Shown here piece by piece: positions 14,428-22,418 of a DNA stretch of 36,404 bases (within the stretch, counting starts at the first letter, position 1; each line of letters begins with the position of its first letter). The notes under the pieces were generated by a model, which saw only the letters and a list, made by a program, of their open reading frames with translations, was not told the origin of the DNA and ran no database searches. Source of the stretch: JAICLK01 sp035478715 (lineage in GTDB: Bacteria; Patescibacteriota; Saccharimonadia; Saccharimonadales; UBA4665); NCBI GenBank assembly GCA_035478715.1, contig DATIJK010000010.1, positions 1-36,404 of the forward strand, written 5' to 3'. A program made the translations under genes and the position numbers.

Positions 14428-15930
14428 ATGGGAATTGCACTCTATCGGAAAAACCGTCCGAAATCTCTCGAATCGGTCGTCGGACAAGAACATATTACAA
14501 AAACCCTTCAAAACGCAATTAAAAAGGGTGCGATAAGCCACGCGTATCTGTTTACGGGGCCGCGTGGCGTTGGCAAAACCAGTATTGCCCGCATTCTTGC
14601 GCACGAAATCAACGGCTTGCCATATACCGATGATTCTATGCACCTCGATATCATTGAGATCGATGCAGCCAGTAACCGGCGCATCGATGAAATCAGGGAT
14701 TTGCGTGATAGAGTGTCAATCGCCCCAACAACCGCCAAGTACAAAGTTTATATCATCGACGAAGTCCATATGTTGACTCGAGAAGCGTTCAACGCGCTAC
14801 TAAAGACACTCGAAGAACCGCCGGCCCACGTCGTTTTTATTTTGGCAACGACTGAGGCACACAAACTGCCCGATACCATAGTCAGCCGTACGCAACGGTT
14901 TACGTTTAGGCCAATTTCAACAGCCAAGATAGTCGCACATCTTCGCAGCATCGCCGATTCCGAAAAGATCGATATCACTGATGATGCACTGGAGCTGATC
15001 GCGCGCCATGGCGAAGGCTCATTCCGCGACAGTATCAGCCTGCTTGACCAAGCTGCGGGCCACTCCAGTAAAATAGATGAACAGTATGTGCGCACTATGC
15101 TTGGCATTCCACCCGAAGATGCAATCATCGAACTGGCGAATAATGTGTCGATCGGCGACAAAGTTTTAATCGTAAAATCACTAGAGCAAATGCGCTCGCA
15201 GGGTTTTGGGCCAGCCCAAATTGCAAAATTGCTTGGGACTGAATGGCGCCGCAAAATCATATCGAATGAAAGCTCGACTGAACAGGATTTTGAACTGTTA
15301 CAAAGATTGCTGAATGTTTCTTCAGCACATGACCCATCGGTCTATCTGGAAATCGTGTTATTAGAATATGCGATTTCAACCGGTACGACAGCAGTACAAA
15401 CACCACCCAAACACCCATCAGCAAAAGCTGCTATCAAACACACGGCCAACACTTTATCAAAGAGTGAACCGGTGCCATCCGCAGAAACTATGCAACCAGC
15501 AAAACCTGACTCGACAAATACTCCCGAATCACATCACACGACGGTTAAACATGTAGCGCTTAATGATGATGCGTGGAAGAAAGTGTTGTTTGAACTTAAG
15601 AAAAAATACAATACGCTATATGGCGTCGTACGAATGGCTCGCCCTGAATTCAAAGACGGCGTAGTTGAACTAGGCTTCGCTTTCGCATTCCATCGCAAAC
15701 GCTTAAGCGAAAAAAAGAACCAGACAATCATTGCTGATATCATAAAGGATATTACTGGGGAGTCAGTGCAAATCGTCTGTGTTGAGGCTGAAAAAATACC
15801 GCAACATACATCTTCAACGAGTGAAATTTCCGTTTCAGAACCGGCCCCGATTGATTCAGCCAAACTCGCAGCACCGGATTTAGCAAGCATCAGTAATATA
15901 TTCGGTGGCGGAGAAGTGCTCGAACAATAA
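14428..15930 (+). CDS. dnaX: DNA polymerase III clamp-loader subunit gamma/tau, zinc module missing
   Basis: 500 residues from ATG 14428 (an in-frame TTG at 14401 overlaps the -10 box and is rejected). It loads the sliding clamp during replication. AAA+ motifs: Walker A GPRGVGKTS (44-52), Walker B region YIIDEVHMLT, sensor ILATTE, and the arginine-finger SRC motif, here SRT (VSRTQRFTFR). The four-cysteine zinc module normally inserted between the Walker A helix and DLIEIDAAS is absent: HEINGLPYTDDSMHLDIIEI runs straight through. After about residue 310 comes a Pro/Thr/Ser-rich linker, then a small C-terminal domain (DDAWKKVLFELKKKYNTLYG). It is separated from ybaB-recR, its usual neighbours, by two genes. 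Confidence 0.93.
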   Translation: MGIALYRKNRPKSLESVVGQEHITKTLQNAIKKGAISHAYLFTGPRGVGKTSIARILAHEINGLPYTDDSMHLDIIEIDAASNRRIDEIRDLRDRVSIAPTTAKYKVYIIDEVHMLTREAFNALLKTLEEPPAHVVFILATTEAHKLPDTIVSRTQRFTFRPISTAKIVAHLRSIADSEKIDITDDALELIARHGEGSFRDSISLLDQAAGHSSKIDEQYVRTMLGIPPEDAIIELANNVSIGDKVLIVKSLEQMRSQGFGPAQIAKLLGTEWRRKIISNESSTEQDFELLQRLLNVSSAHDPSVYLEIVLLEYAISTGTTAVQTPPKHPSAKAAIKHTANTLSKSEPVPSAETMQPAKPDSTNTPESHHTTVKHVALNDDAWKKVLFELKKKYNTLYGVVRMARPEFKDGVVELGFAFAFHRKRLSEKKNQTIIADIIKDITGESVQIVCVEAEKIPQHTSSTSEISVSEPAPIDSAKLAAPDLASISNIFGGGEVLEQ

Positions 15931-16041
15931 GTAATTCTGTTTCGTTCGTATCTCTCGCCACGATTGAAAGTAATTTTTAATAAATCACTGTAAAATGTTA
16001 CGTGAAAAATGTAAAATGTAGTGTACCTGGAGGGAGAATCT

Positions 16042-17412
16042 ATGGAACCAGTGCAGCAGGCCAAAGGCCAGCAGGCACCGCCGCAGAATGTCGACGCAGA
16101 AGCATCTTTGCTCGGCGCGATTCTGATTGACCCGGATGCGATCGTCAAGATCGCCGACTCAATTTCCGCAGAAGCATTTTATGATCCCAAACATGGTCGC
16201 ATCTACACTGCAGTCACTAAATTGTATGACCGCCACAGCCCAATCGATGTCTTGACATTGGCAGACCAGTTAAAAAACAGCGGCGATCTAGAATCAGTCG
16301 GTGGCGCTGCATATTTAACAGAACTGACTAATTACGTGCCTACCGCAGCACACGTTGAACAATACGCGGATATTGTTGCTCAAAAAGCGTTGCGCCGCAG
16401 GTTGATAAAAGCTGCCCAGGAAATTTCTGGCTTAAGTTACGATGAATCAAAACAGCTACGCGATCTGATTGACGAAGCCGAGACTCGCCTGTTCGAAGTC
16501 AGCCAGGAGCATATTAAGCAAACCGTGGTCAGCCTGGAAGCAATCCTGGCGGAAAGTTTCGACCGTCTTGATGAATTACACAAAGACAAAGGCAAGATCC
16601 GCGGCGTGCCGACCGGGTTCAAAGATATGGACTCGATGTTAGCCGGTTTGCAGCGGTCAGATTTGTTTATTCTTGCAGCTAGGCCGAGCATGGGCAAAAC
16701 TGCACTTGCATTAAATATCGCACATAACGTTGCAGTCATGGCCAAAGAACCGGTTTTGATCTTCAGCTTGGAAATGAGCAAGGAACAGCTCGTCGACCGG
16801 TTGCTTTCAATGGAGTCCGGCGTTGACGCATGGGCCTTACGTACGGGTAATCTCACAGATTCTGATTTTGAAAAAATAGGCCAGGCGATGGGCGCTTTAA
16901 GCGAAGCTCAGATTTTTATTGACGACACTCCAGGCATCACGGTCGGCGATCTTCGCACGAAAGCACGGCGCGAAGCCCACCAGCGGCAGCTCGGCTTGAT
17001 CATCGTCGATTATCTTCAGCTGATGAGTGGCGGCAGTAAATTCGGCGGTGATTTCAACCGTGTCCAGGAAATTTCTGAAATTTCCCGCGGACTAAAAGGT
17101 ATCGCCCGTGAACTTAATGTGCCGCTCATTGCACTCAGCCAGCTGAGCCGGTCGGTCGAGAGTCGCAGTCCGCAAATCCCGCAACTGGCCGATTTACGTG
17201 AATCAGGTTCCATCGAACAGGATGCTGATGTTGTTGCGTTCATCTACCGCGAAGATTATTATAACCCCGAAACGGATCGCAAAAATCTAACTGACATCTT
17301 AATCAAGAAACACCGTAACGGTCCCACCGGTGGTGTCGAACTTTATTTCGACCGCGATCGTCAAAAATTCCGCTCGGTCGATACCAGACATGCTGATCCG
17401 TTTGAAAGTTAG
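16042..17412 (+). CDS. dnaB: Replicative DNA helicase DnaB
   Basis: 456 residues from ATG 16042, which follows GGAGGGAG (16029-16036); GTG 16021 in the same frame is rejected because it lies before this site. The N-terminal domain (PQNVDAEASLLGAILIDPDA) mediates hexamer and primase contacts. The RecA-like C-terminal motor has Walker A ARPSMGKTALALNIA, the LIIVDYLQLM Walker B strand, and the ISRGLKGIARELNVP and SQLSRSVESR motifs. Nearly full family length. It lies 111 bases after dnaX; the sequence between repeats TGTAAAATGT twice (15991-16000 and 16009-16018), a possible promoter region. Confidence 0.96.
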   Translation: MEPVQQAKGQQAPPQNVDAEASLLGAILIDPDAIVKIADSISAEAFYDPKHGRIYTAVTKLYDRHSPIDVLTLADQLKNSGDLESVGGAAYLTELTNYVPTAAHVEQYADIVAQKALRRRLIKAAQEISGLSYDESKQLRDLIDEAETRLFEVSQEHIKQTVVSLEAILAESFDRLDELHKDKGKIRGVPTGFKDMDSMLAGLQRSDLFILAARPSMGKTALALNIAHNVAVMAKEPVLIFSLEMSKEQLVDRLLSMESGVDAWALRTGNLTDSDFEKIGQAMGALSEAQIFIDDTPGITVGDLRTKARREAHQRQLGLIIVDYLQLMSGGSKFGGDFNRVQEISEISRGLKGIARELNVPLIALSQLSRSVESRSPQIPQLADLRESGSIEQDADVVAFIYREDYYNPETDRKNLTDILIKKHRNGPTGGVELYFDRDRQKFRSVDTRHADPFES

Positions 17413-17465
17413 TTCATCTTTAAAACACCATGCTTCGAATCTCGCTCACACCCATAATAAGCTTT

Positions 17466-17487
17466 GAATCAATGATATAATTGATTC
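17466..17487 (+). promoter_or_regulatory. Extended -10 promoter inside an 8-bp inverted repeat
   Basis: GAATCAAT (17466-17473), 6 bases, ATTGATTC (17480-17487): a perfect inverted repeat. The box TATAAT (17476-17481) with an upstream TG (extended -10) sits at its centre, 13 bases before ATG 17495. This could be a repressor operator. Confidence 0.5.
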
Positions 17488-17494
17488 CAATATT

Positions 17495-18682
17495 ATGAGA
17501 AAAATTAGGTCGGCGATTGCGGATTACTGGCAAGTATTCTTGTTGTCCGCAGCAGCGCTGATAGCGCTCACATTTTTATATACGTACCGGCTAGGTTCAC
17601 TAACAGGTTATAAATTAAGCAGTGCAGAGATCATGGCGCACAATAATGATCTCGATTGGCACGCGTTAGTATTGAACCCGATCAATGCGCCGTATAAATT
17701 ATTTGATTTTATATTTATTAAAATCAACGCCCATAATGTAGGTTTCGCACGGGCGAGCGCGGTGATTTTCGCAATGCTGGCCTGCGTAATGTTCTATGCA
17801 ATTGTTGATCGCTGGCATGGTATGCGCAGTGCGGTTTTGACCACGATGCTGTTTGCGACTTCGGGTTGGTTATTGCATGTCGGCAGATTGGCAACCGGCG
17901 ATAGCGTCATGTTGATAATCCCATTGATTTTCATCATGTTCGCATCTTGGCTTGCAAAAACCGAACAACATGGCCGTGCGCTACTCTTTATGACATTTGC
18001 AACGGGCGTGGCGTTGTTTACACCGGGGGCGATGTGGTTCCTTATTGCCGCATTCCTGCTATATATCAAACCAGTAGCCAAGCACATTTACTATGCAAAA
18101 TTCTGGGAAAAAATCGTCAGCATCATCGCGCTAGCATATTTTGCAATCCTACTAACCTATGTTTTGATCCGGTCGCCTGAGTTGATCAAAGCTTGGCTAG
18201 CCATCCCGGCAACCATGCCTCATTTGCTAACATTGCTTACTCAGTGGGCAAATTCTGGACTGTATTTATTCGTCAGGGGACCGTCCGATGCATCATTGTG
18301 GCTGGCGCATATTCCGATCTTCGATTTGTTTTCGGCGTTTATGTTCTTAGTCGGTGCGTATTTTTACATACGTCATATCCGAAATCAACGTGCACAATTG
18401 CTCGGTATCTTTGCGCTCATAGCAAGTCTGCTCGTCGCATTTCAAGGTGCACCTGCCATGAGTTATTTAGTACCGGTCGCGTATTTAGTAGTAGGCACTG
18501 GGCTGACCTATTTCCTACGCCGCTGGTTAATGGTGTTTCCGCGCAATCCGATTGCCAGAGGTATCGGCATCGGGCTAATAAGCCTGGTCGTAGTGGCTGC
18601 CAGCGGTTACCACATATACAGCTACTTCATCGCATGGCGATATAGTCCAGCAATAACTGCAGTTTTCCAAGAACACGTCTAA
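17495..18682 (+). CDS. Polytopic membrane protein, GT-C glycosyltransferase-like
   Basis: 395 residues with about ten hydrophobic helices and a first luminal loop after TM1, as in ArnT/PMT-type GT-C lipid-linked sugar transferases. The usual acidic pair in that loop is not clear: there is a Glu in KLSSAEIMAHN and an Asp pair in NNDLDWHAL. Function therefore remains tentative; a role in envelope glycan or lipid modification is an inference. It has its own extended -10 promoter and is followed by ybaB after 55 bases. Confidence 0.7.
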   Translation: MRKIRSAIADYWQVFLLSAAALIALTFLYTYRLGSLTGYKLSSAEIMAHNNDLDWHALVLNPINAPYKLFDFIFIKINAHNVGFARASAVIFAMLACVMFYAIVDRWHGMRSAVLTTMLFATSGWLLHVGRLATGDSVMLIIPLIFIMFASWLAKTEQHGRALLFMTFATGVALFTPGAMWFLIAAFLLYIKPVAKHIYYAKFWEKIVSIIALAYFAILLTYVLIRSPELIKAWLAIPATMPHLLTLLTQWANSGLYLFVRGPSDASLWLAHIPIFDLFSAFMFLVGAYFYIRHIRNQRAQLLGIFALIASLLVAFQGAPAMSYLVPVAYLVVGTGLTYFLRRWLMVFPRNPIARGIGIGLISLVVVAASGYHIYSYFIAWRYSPAITAVFQEHV

Positions 18683-18706
18683 GTGATATTTTACAATCAA
18701 ATTTGA

Positions 18707-18712
18707 TACAAT
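18707..18712 (+). promoter_or_regulatory. Extended -10 box before ybaB-recR
   Basis: TGATACAAT (TG at 18704-18705, TACAAT at 18707-18712), followed by AAAGGAG and the ybaB ATG at 18738. Confidence 0.4.
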
Positions 18713-18737
18713 AAAGATTAGATAAAGGAGTTGTTAT

Positions 18738-19031
18738 ATGAGTCGATTCGACCAGGCTAAAATGCTGATGAAAGTTAAAAAGATCCAGAAAGAGCTGCAA
18801 AAGCAGGTAATCGAAGTCGAAAAGGGCGATGGTGCTGTCCGGGTTGAGATTACCGGCGAACAAAAGATTAAAAAAATACATATCGATCCGGAGCAGGTTA
18901 ATCTTGATGACATTGGCGAATTGGAACGATGGATAGAAGACGCTGTCAAAGAAGCAATTTCCGAAAGCCAAAAACTGGCTCAGGAAAAAATGCAGCCGAT
19001 GATGGGTATGCTTGGCGATCTTGGATTGTAG
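18738..19031 (+). CDS. ybaB: YbaB/EbfC nucleoid-associated DNA-binding protein
   Basis: 97 residues: an N-terminal helix (QAKMLMKVKKIQKELQKQVI), a beta-hairpin with GDGAVRVEITGEQKIKKI, and C-terminal helices ending MMGMLGDLGL. This small dimeric protein binds DNA and is classically encoded between dnaX and recR. AAAGGAG precedes the ATG at good spacing. recR follows after 12 bases. Confidence 0.93.
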   Translation: MSRFDQAKMLMKVKKIQKELQKQVIEVEKGDGAVRVEITGEQKIKKIHIDPEQVNLDDIGELERWIEDAVKEAISESQKLAQEKMQPMMGMLGDLGL

Positions 19032-19043
19032 TTAATAGCAATT

Positions 19044-19649
19044 ATGCAGATACTGCCGAATGCTCTGGAGGATCTGATTGAGGCGTTGGGCAAACTTCCC
19101 GGCGTCGGCCCCCGCACGGCAGAACGTTATGCATATTATCTAGTTAAACGCGATACTGCGATACCAAAACAACTGGCATCTGCGCTCGAAAACCTGCATC
19201 CCGGTATTTCGTATTGCAAAAAAACGTATGCGCTCGTAAACGCTGGCCAGGAATTGTCCGATTTGTATACCGATCCAAAACGAGATAAATCAATCGTTGC
19301 GGTAGTCGCCGAAACATTTGACATCGTCGCAATCGAAAAGACAGGTCAGTTTAATGGCACCTATCACGTTCTGGGTGGTTTAGTTTCTCCAATTGACGGA
19401 GTAAGTCCTGATCAATTACACATTGCTGAGTTAATGAAACGCATCGATGATGACAAAGTGAAAGAAATCATATTGGCAACCAATGCCAGCGTAGAAGGCG
19501 AATCTACCGCGTTATACATCCAACAGCAAGTCGGTGACCGAAAGGTAAAAATTACTCGATTAGCGCGAGGCCTACCAATCGGTGTTGATTTAGAATACGC
19601 CGACCAAATCACGCTAGGACGCGCCCTCGAAGGCCGCCAAACAATTTAA
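19044..19649 (+). CDS. recR: Recombination protein RecR, zinc-finger cysteines lost
   Basis: 201 residues, standard RecR length. It has the N-terminal helix-hairpin-helix (LIEALGKLPGVGPRTAERYA), the SDPKRD-type segment (here YTDPKRDKSI), the TOPRIM domain (VVAETFDIVAIEKTG, then ILATNASVEGESTALYI) and the C-terminal RLARGLPIGVDLEYAD. RecR acts with RecO/RecF to load RecA at gaps. The four-cysteine zinc finger between HhH and TOPRIM is gone: only C58 remains; the other positions read T61, S72 and Y75, with two extra residues in the loop. Confidence 0.94.
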   Translation: MQILPNALEDLIEALGKLPGVGPRTAERYAYYLVKRDTAIPKQLASALENLHPGISYCKKTYALVNAGQELSDLYTDPKRDKSIVAVVAETFDIVAIEKTGQFNGTYHVLGGLVSPIDGVSPDQLHIAELMKRIDDDKVKEIILATNASVEGESTALYIQQQVGDRKVKITRLARGLPIGVDLEYADQITLGRALEGRQTI

Positions 19650-19659
19650 ATATCAATTA

Positions 19660-19722
19660 AATAATACATTAACGACTGTTTTGTAATATTTTTTATACAA
19701 ACAGCTATTTTAATGTATTATT
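19660..19722 (+). repeat. Long AT-rich inverted repeat between recR and the sigma-factor gene
   Basis: The outer arms AATAATACATTAA (19660-19672) and TTAATGTATTATT (19710-19722) are perfectly complementary over 13 bp. An inner stem pairs CTGTTTTGTA (19676-19685) with TACAAACAG (19696-19704) with one bulged T, around a T-rich loop. The sequence CAAACAG (19698-19704) can also pair with CTGTTTG (about 19757-19763), which is followed by a short T-tract, so an alternative fold is possible. It could be a bidirectional terminator, a leader element of the sigma gene, or a miniature-element remnant. Confidence 0.6.
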
Positions 19723-19832
19723 ATCTTAAAATTGGTAAAATAATTTGCCACGAACTGTTTGTTTTTAATATTGAAAAAAATAAAAGTTGTCCGATATCTT
19801 CAGTCTTATCCTAACACTTAACAGGGGTTTAT

Positions 19833-20522
19833 ATGTCATTTTCAGGTGGTAGAGTTCCAGGTTTCGGCGAGGGTCCAGGATTACAAAGATTTACGGTTGA
19901 CGGCAGTACAAGTCCATTATCAGAAAGTTCTGGCTTGCCGACCGGCACCCCAGGATCAATGTCTGAAACTGATTTTTTAAGGCCCGATCCAGTCGCAGTG
20001 GCAGAAGCCGCCGGTATTTTAACACTTGAAAGAACAGTGGCAATTATTGACGATCCGATGCTAGTGGCGATTTACAATACCTACTACTCGGATCTTTACA
20101 GAACCGTTTGGATTCTAGCAGGGCCTGATGCGGCACAGAACATCGTCGAGGAAGCGTTTGTGAGCATGCATAACAGTAGTGCTCAGAATACCAGCCCCAA
20201 AGGATTTGCATACAAGATGCTTATTGAACGATACCGAACAGCGTTTATTCAGGGGGATACTTGGAACGGACGGTTTTCTAATTCGCCTGCAACAGAAAGC
20301 GCAGTCGGTGACGGTACAACGATCGAACGACTTGAGCGTCCCCCAATAGTCGAGGCATTACAAAGTCTTTCTACCAGACAACAAGAAGCTGCGGTTCTCA
20401 TATATTTTGCTGGCTTATCAATGGCCGAAACTGCTTTTGCAATGAATGTATCTATAAGTACAGTAAAAGACCACATTACTAAAGCGCTTTCTAAGATGCA
20501 AAGCGTCTACCCAGAACCTTAA
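19833..20522 (+). CDS. ECF-type RNA polymerase sigma factor
   Basis: 229 residues. A disordered Gly/Ser-rich N-terminal tail of about 50 residues is followed by a sigma-2-like region (DPMLVAIYNTYYSDLYRTVW, then IVEEAFVSMHNS) and a C-terminal sigma-4 helix-turn-helix (ALQSLSTRQQEAAVLIYFAG, then SMAETAFAMNVSISTVKDHI). The sigma-4 part is the clearest. No anti-sigma gene is adjacent. It is preceded by the long inverted repeat at 19660-19722 and followed by a second gene of the same class. Confidence 0.8.
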   Translation: MSFSGGRVPGFGEGPGLQRFTVDGSTSPLSESSGLPTGTPGSMSETDFLRPDPVAVAEAAGILTLERTVAIIDDPMLVAIYNTYYSDLYRTVWILAGPDAAQNIVEEAFVSMHNSSAQNTSPKGFAYKMLIERYRTAFIQGDTWNGRFSNSPATESAVGDGTTIERLERPPIVEALQSLSTRQQEAAVLIYFAGLSMAETAFAMNVSISTVKDHITKALSKMQSVYPEP

Positions 20523-20560
20523 ATGCCGTGAAGCTCTAAAGTTGAAAGCAACGGCGGGAT

Positions 20561-20582
20561 TGTTGAATAGATAATTTCAACA
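20561..20582 (+). repeat. Hairpin between the two sigma-factor genes
   Basis: TGTTGAA (20561-20567), 8 bases, TTCAACA (20576-20582). The 3' arm can also pair with GTTGAAA at 20541-20547. No T-tract follows, so it is not an obvious terminator; the 160-base gap holds no gene. Confidence 0.4.
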
Positions 20583-20682
20583 CATAAATAAATATTCGTT
20601 TTGAATTTTTCAATGATTCTGCAATTATTATATGTAGTTAGAGACAAATGCTTTAAAAGGACAAACTGGGAAACTTATTGGT

Positions 20683-21312
20683 ATGGTGGCTGAAGCTGGT
20701 GTAATCCCGTTCAATGCTACAGAACAATTGCCGGATATTAATTTAGACAGACCGCTTGGACTCGAATTTGCAGACGCGCTATCAGAGTATGCGCTTGCAC
20801 AATCAAGTTTACTAAGATTCGCCAACAGATTATGTCATTACGGCGCTGTTGACGGAGTATCTGGCGAAGACTTGCTATCAATTGTTATACAGAGAATTTA
20901 TTCGAAAGCCGAAAAAGAACCCGGCAAAGTGCAAGATATTAAAAACATTGATGCTTTTTTAAACACTGGGGTTGTAAATGCCATGAGAAGCGTATGGCGA
21001 CACCAAGTAGTAGTAGACAAGAATAAAAATAGAGTTCATGCAAGCGCGTCAGATATCGCACATGATTTTGACCAAACGAGTGAGCAAGCCATATTGATGC
21101 GTGAGCATCAGCTAGTACAACGTGCTATCAGGAATTTACCACCTCGTCAGCGTGAAGTTATCGTTCTACGCTACTATGGCGGATTGTCAGAGACTGAAAT
21201 CGCAAGTGCAATGGGGATTAGTAATGGAGCTGTGAAGTCACATGCTTCTAAAGCGATGTCGGCAATGTTCTTCGAATTATCATTTCTACTAATAGAAGAA
21301 GAACTCATTTAG
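20683..21312 (+). CDS. Second ECF-type RNA polymerase sigma factor
   Basis: 209 residues. The sigma-2-like part (about 45-110, SSLLRFANRLCHYGAVDGVS and DLLSIVIQRIYSKA) is divergent. The sigma-4 part is typical: AIRNLPPRQREVIVLRYYGG, then SETEIASAMGISNGAVKSHA. The start at ATG 20683 has no good Shine-Dalgarno, so it is uncertain. The next gene starts 24 bases after the stop with its own -10 box. Confidence 0.8.
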   Translation: MVAEAGVIPFNATEQLPDINLDRPLGLEFADALSEYALAQSSLLRFANRLCHYGAVDGVSGEDLLSIVIQRIYSKAEKEPGKVQDIKNIDAFLNTGVVNAMRSVWRHQVVVDKNKNRVHASASDIAHDFDQTSEQAILMREHQLVQRAIRNLPPRQREVIVLRYYGGLSETEIASAMGISNGAVKSHASKAMSAMFFELSFLLIEEELI

Positions 21313-21324
21313 CCCCATATACGT

Positions 21325-21330
21325 TACAAT
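21325..21330 (+). promoter_or_regulatory. -10 box of the nrnA-like gene
   Basis: TACAAT, 6 bases before ATG 21337, predicting a leaderless transcript. Confidence 0.45.
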
Positions 21331-21336
21331 TACATA

Positions 21337-22347
21337 ATGCAGAATTACAATGAGGCAGAAAAAATTCATTCTTTGATTAAAAGTTCGCATCGTATATTGA
21401 TTATGCAGGCGGATAATCCTGACGGGGATTCTTTGGGTTGCGCGCTTGCACTGGAACAGATTCTGGGTGATCTAGGAAAAGAACCGCTTTTATATTGCGG
21501 GGTTGATATTCCCACTTATTTGCGGCATTTGCCGGGTTGGGACCGAGTCAGCAGGGAAGTACCGAACCAGTTTGACTTGAGCATCATTGTCGATTGCAGC
21601 TCTGATTCGCTTTTTGAAACGCTAGCTAAAATCGGGCAGCGGCATTGGGTCGCCGCGAAACCGGCAATAGTCATCGACCATCACGACGTCGAAAATTCAA
21701 TCCCTTATGCTACCGTGGTTTGCAATCAAAAAGCGGTTGCGACTGGCGAAGTCATTTACGAACTTGCGCAACAGTTGCAGTGGCCATTAAACAAAACAGC
21801 GAAAGACATGCTCGCAGTATCAATCTTATCTGATAGCTTGGGACTTTCGACAGAAGCTACAACAGCACGAAGCATACACATCATCGGCGAACTTGTCGAA
21901 GGCGGCGTCTCAATTCCTGAATTAGAAGAAAACCGCCGCGAAATGATGCGCAAAGCTCCCGAACTGGTCCATTACAAAGGCGAGCTTTTGCAGCGTGTCG
22001 AGTACTTCCACGATAATCGGATAGCTGTAATTACGATTCCGTGGGAAGAAATCCAAAAATATAGCCCACTCTACAATCCGCCCATGTTAGTCCTGGACGA
22101 TATGCGGCTGACTACCGATACCGATATTGCGATCGCATTCAAAACCTATAATGACGGGCATGTCACCGCAAAAATCCGCTGTAATTTCGGCAAGGGAATC
22201 GCAAATGATTTAGCGCAAAGTTTCGGTGGTGGTGGTCACGCGTACGCCAGCGGATTCAAAGTTACCGATGGCAGGTCATTCGATGAAATTAAAAACACAT
22301 GCATTAAAAAAACCGCCGAATTACTGTCAGAGCTTGATAATAAATGA
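21337..22347 (+). CDS. nrnA: DHH-family phosphoesterase, NrnA-like oligoribonuclease/pAp phosphatase
   Basis: 336 residues. The DHH domain has MQADNPDGDSLGCALAL (DxD-type metal site), SIIVDCSS and the signature IDHHDVEN. The DHHA1 domain has the substrate loop FGGGGHAYASGF. NrnA proteins remove nucleotides from very short RNAs and dephosphorylate 3'-phosphoadenosine 5'-phosphate using Mn. The pAp activity would fit a sulfur/cysteine-linked neighbourhood, since the Cys attenuator and cysS lie directly downstream, but that link is an inference. A c-di-AMP phosphodiesterase role is an alternative. Confidence 0.88.
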   Translation: MQNYNEAEKIHSLIKSSHRILIMQADNPDGDSLGCALALEQILGDLGKEPLLYCGVDIPTYLRHLPGWDRVSREVPNQFDLSIIVDCSSDSLFETLAKIGQRHWVAAKPAIVIDHHDVENSIPYATVVCNQKAVATGEVIYELAQQLQWPLNKTAKDMLAVSILSDSLGLSTEATTARSIHIIGELVEGGVSIPELEENRREMMRKAPELVHYKGELLQRVEYFHDNRIAVITIPWEEIQKYSPLYNPPMLVLDDMRLTTDTDIAIAFKTYNDGHVTAKIRCNFGKGIANDLAQSFGGGGHAYASGFKVTDGRSFDEIKNTCIKKTAELLSELDNK

Positions 22348-22362
22348 TTATCTAGCTATACT
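22334..22362 (+). promoter_or_regulatory. Promoter of the Cys-attenuated operon
   Basis: TTGATA (22334-22339), a 17-base spacer, TATACT (22357-22362). Transcription would start at about 22369, two bases before the leader ATG. The -35 box overlaps the end of the preceding gene. Confidence 0.65.
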
Positions 22363-22370
22363 TCTGGGAA

Positions 22371-22418
22371 ATGTTAACAACAAAAAATAATCTTTGCTGC
22401 TGCCAAACCTGTACATAG
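22371..22418 (+). CDS. Cys-rich leader peptide (cysteine attenuator)
   Basis: A 15-codon ORF reading MLTTKNNLCCCQTCT, with three consecutive TGC codons (22395-22403) and a TGT (22410-22412) shortly before TAG. The antiterminator arm (22418-22426) starts at the stop codon, so a ribosome at the stop would mask it and one held at the Cys run would not. It lies upstream of cysS, the gene for cysteinyl-tRNA synthetase. The start is at or within two bases of the predicted transcription start. Confidence 0.8.
   Translation: MLTTKNNLCCCQTCT

Noticed and set aside
15991..16023. Eight-codon ORF MLREKCKM before dnaB as another leader peptide
   Set aside because: No terminator or alternative hairpin lies between it and dnaB, so there is no attenuation signature.
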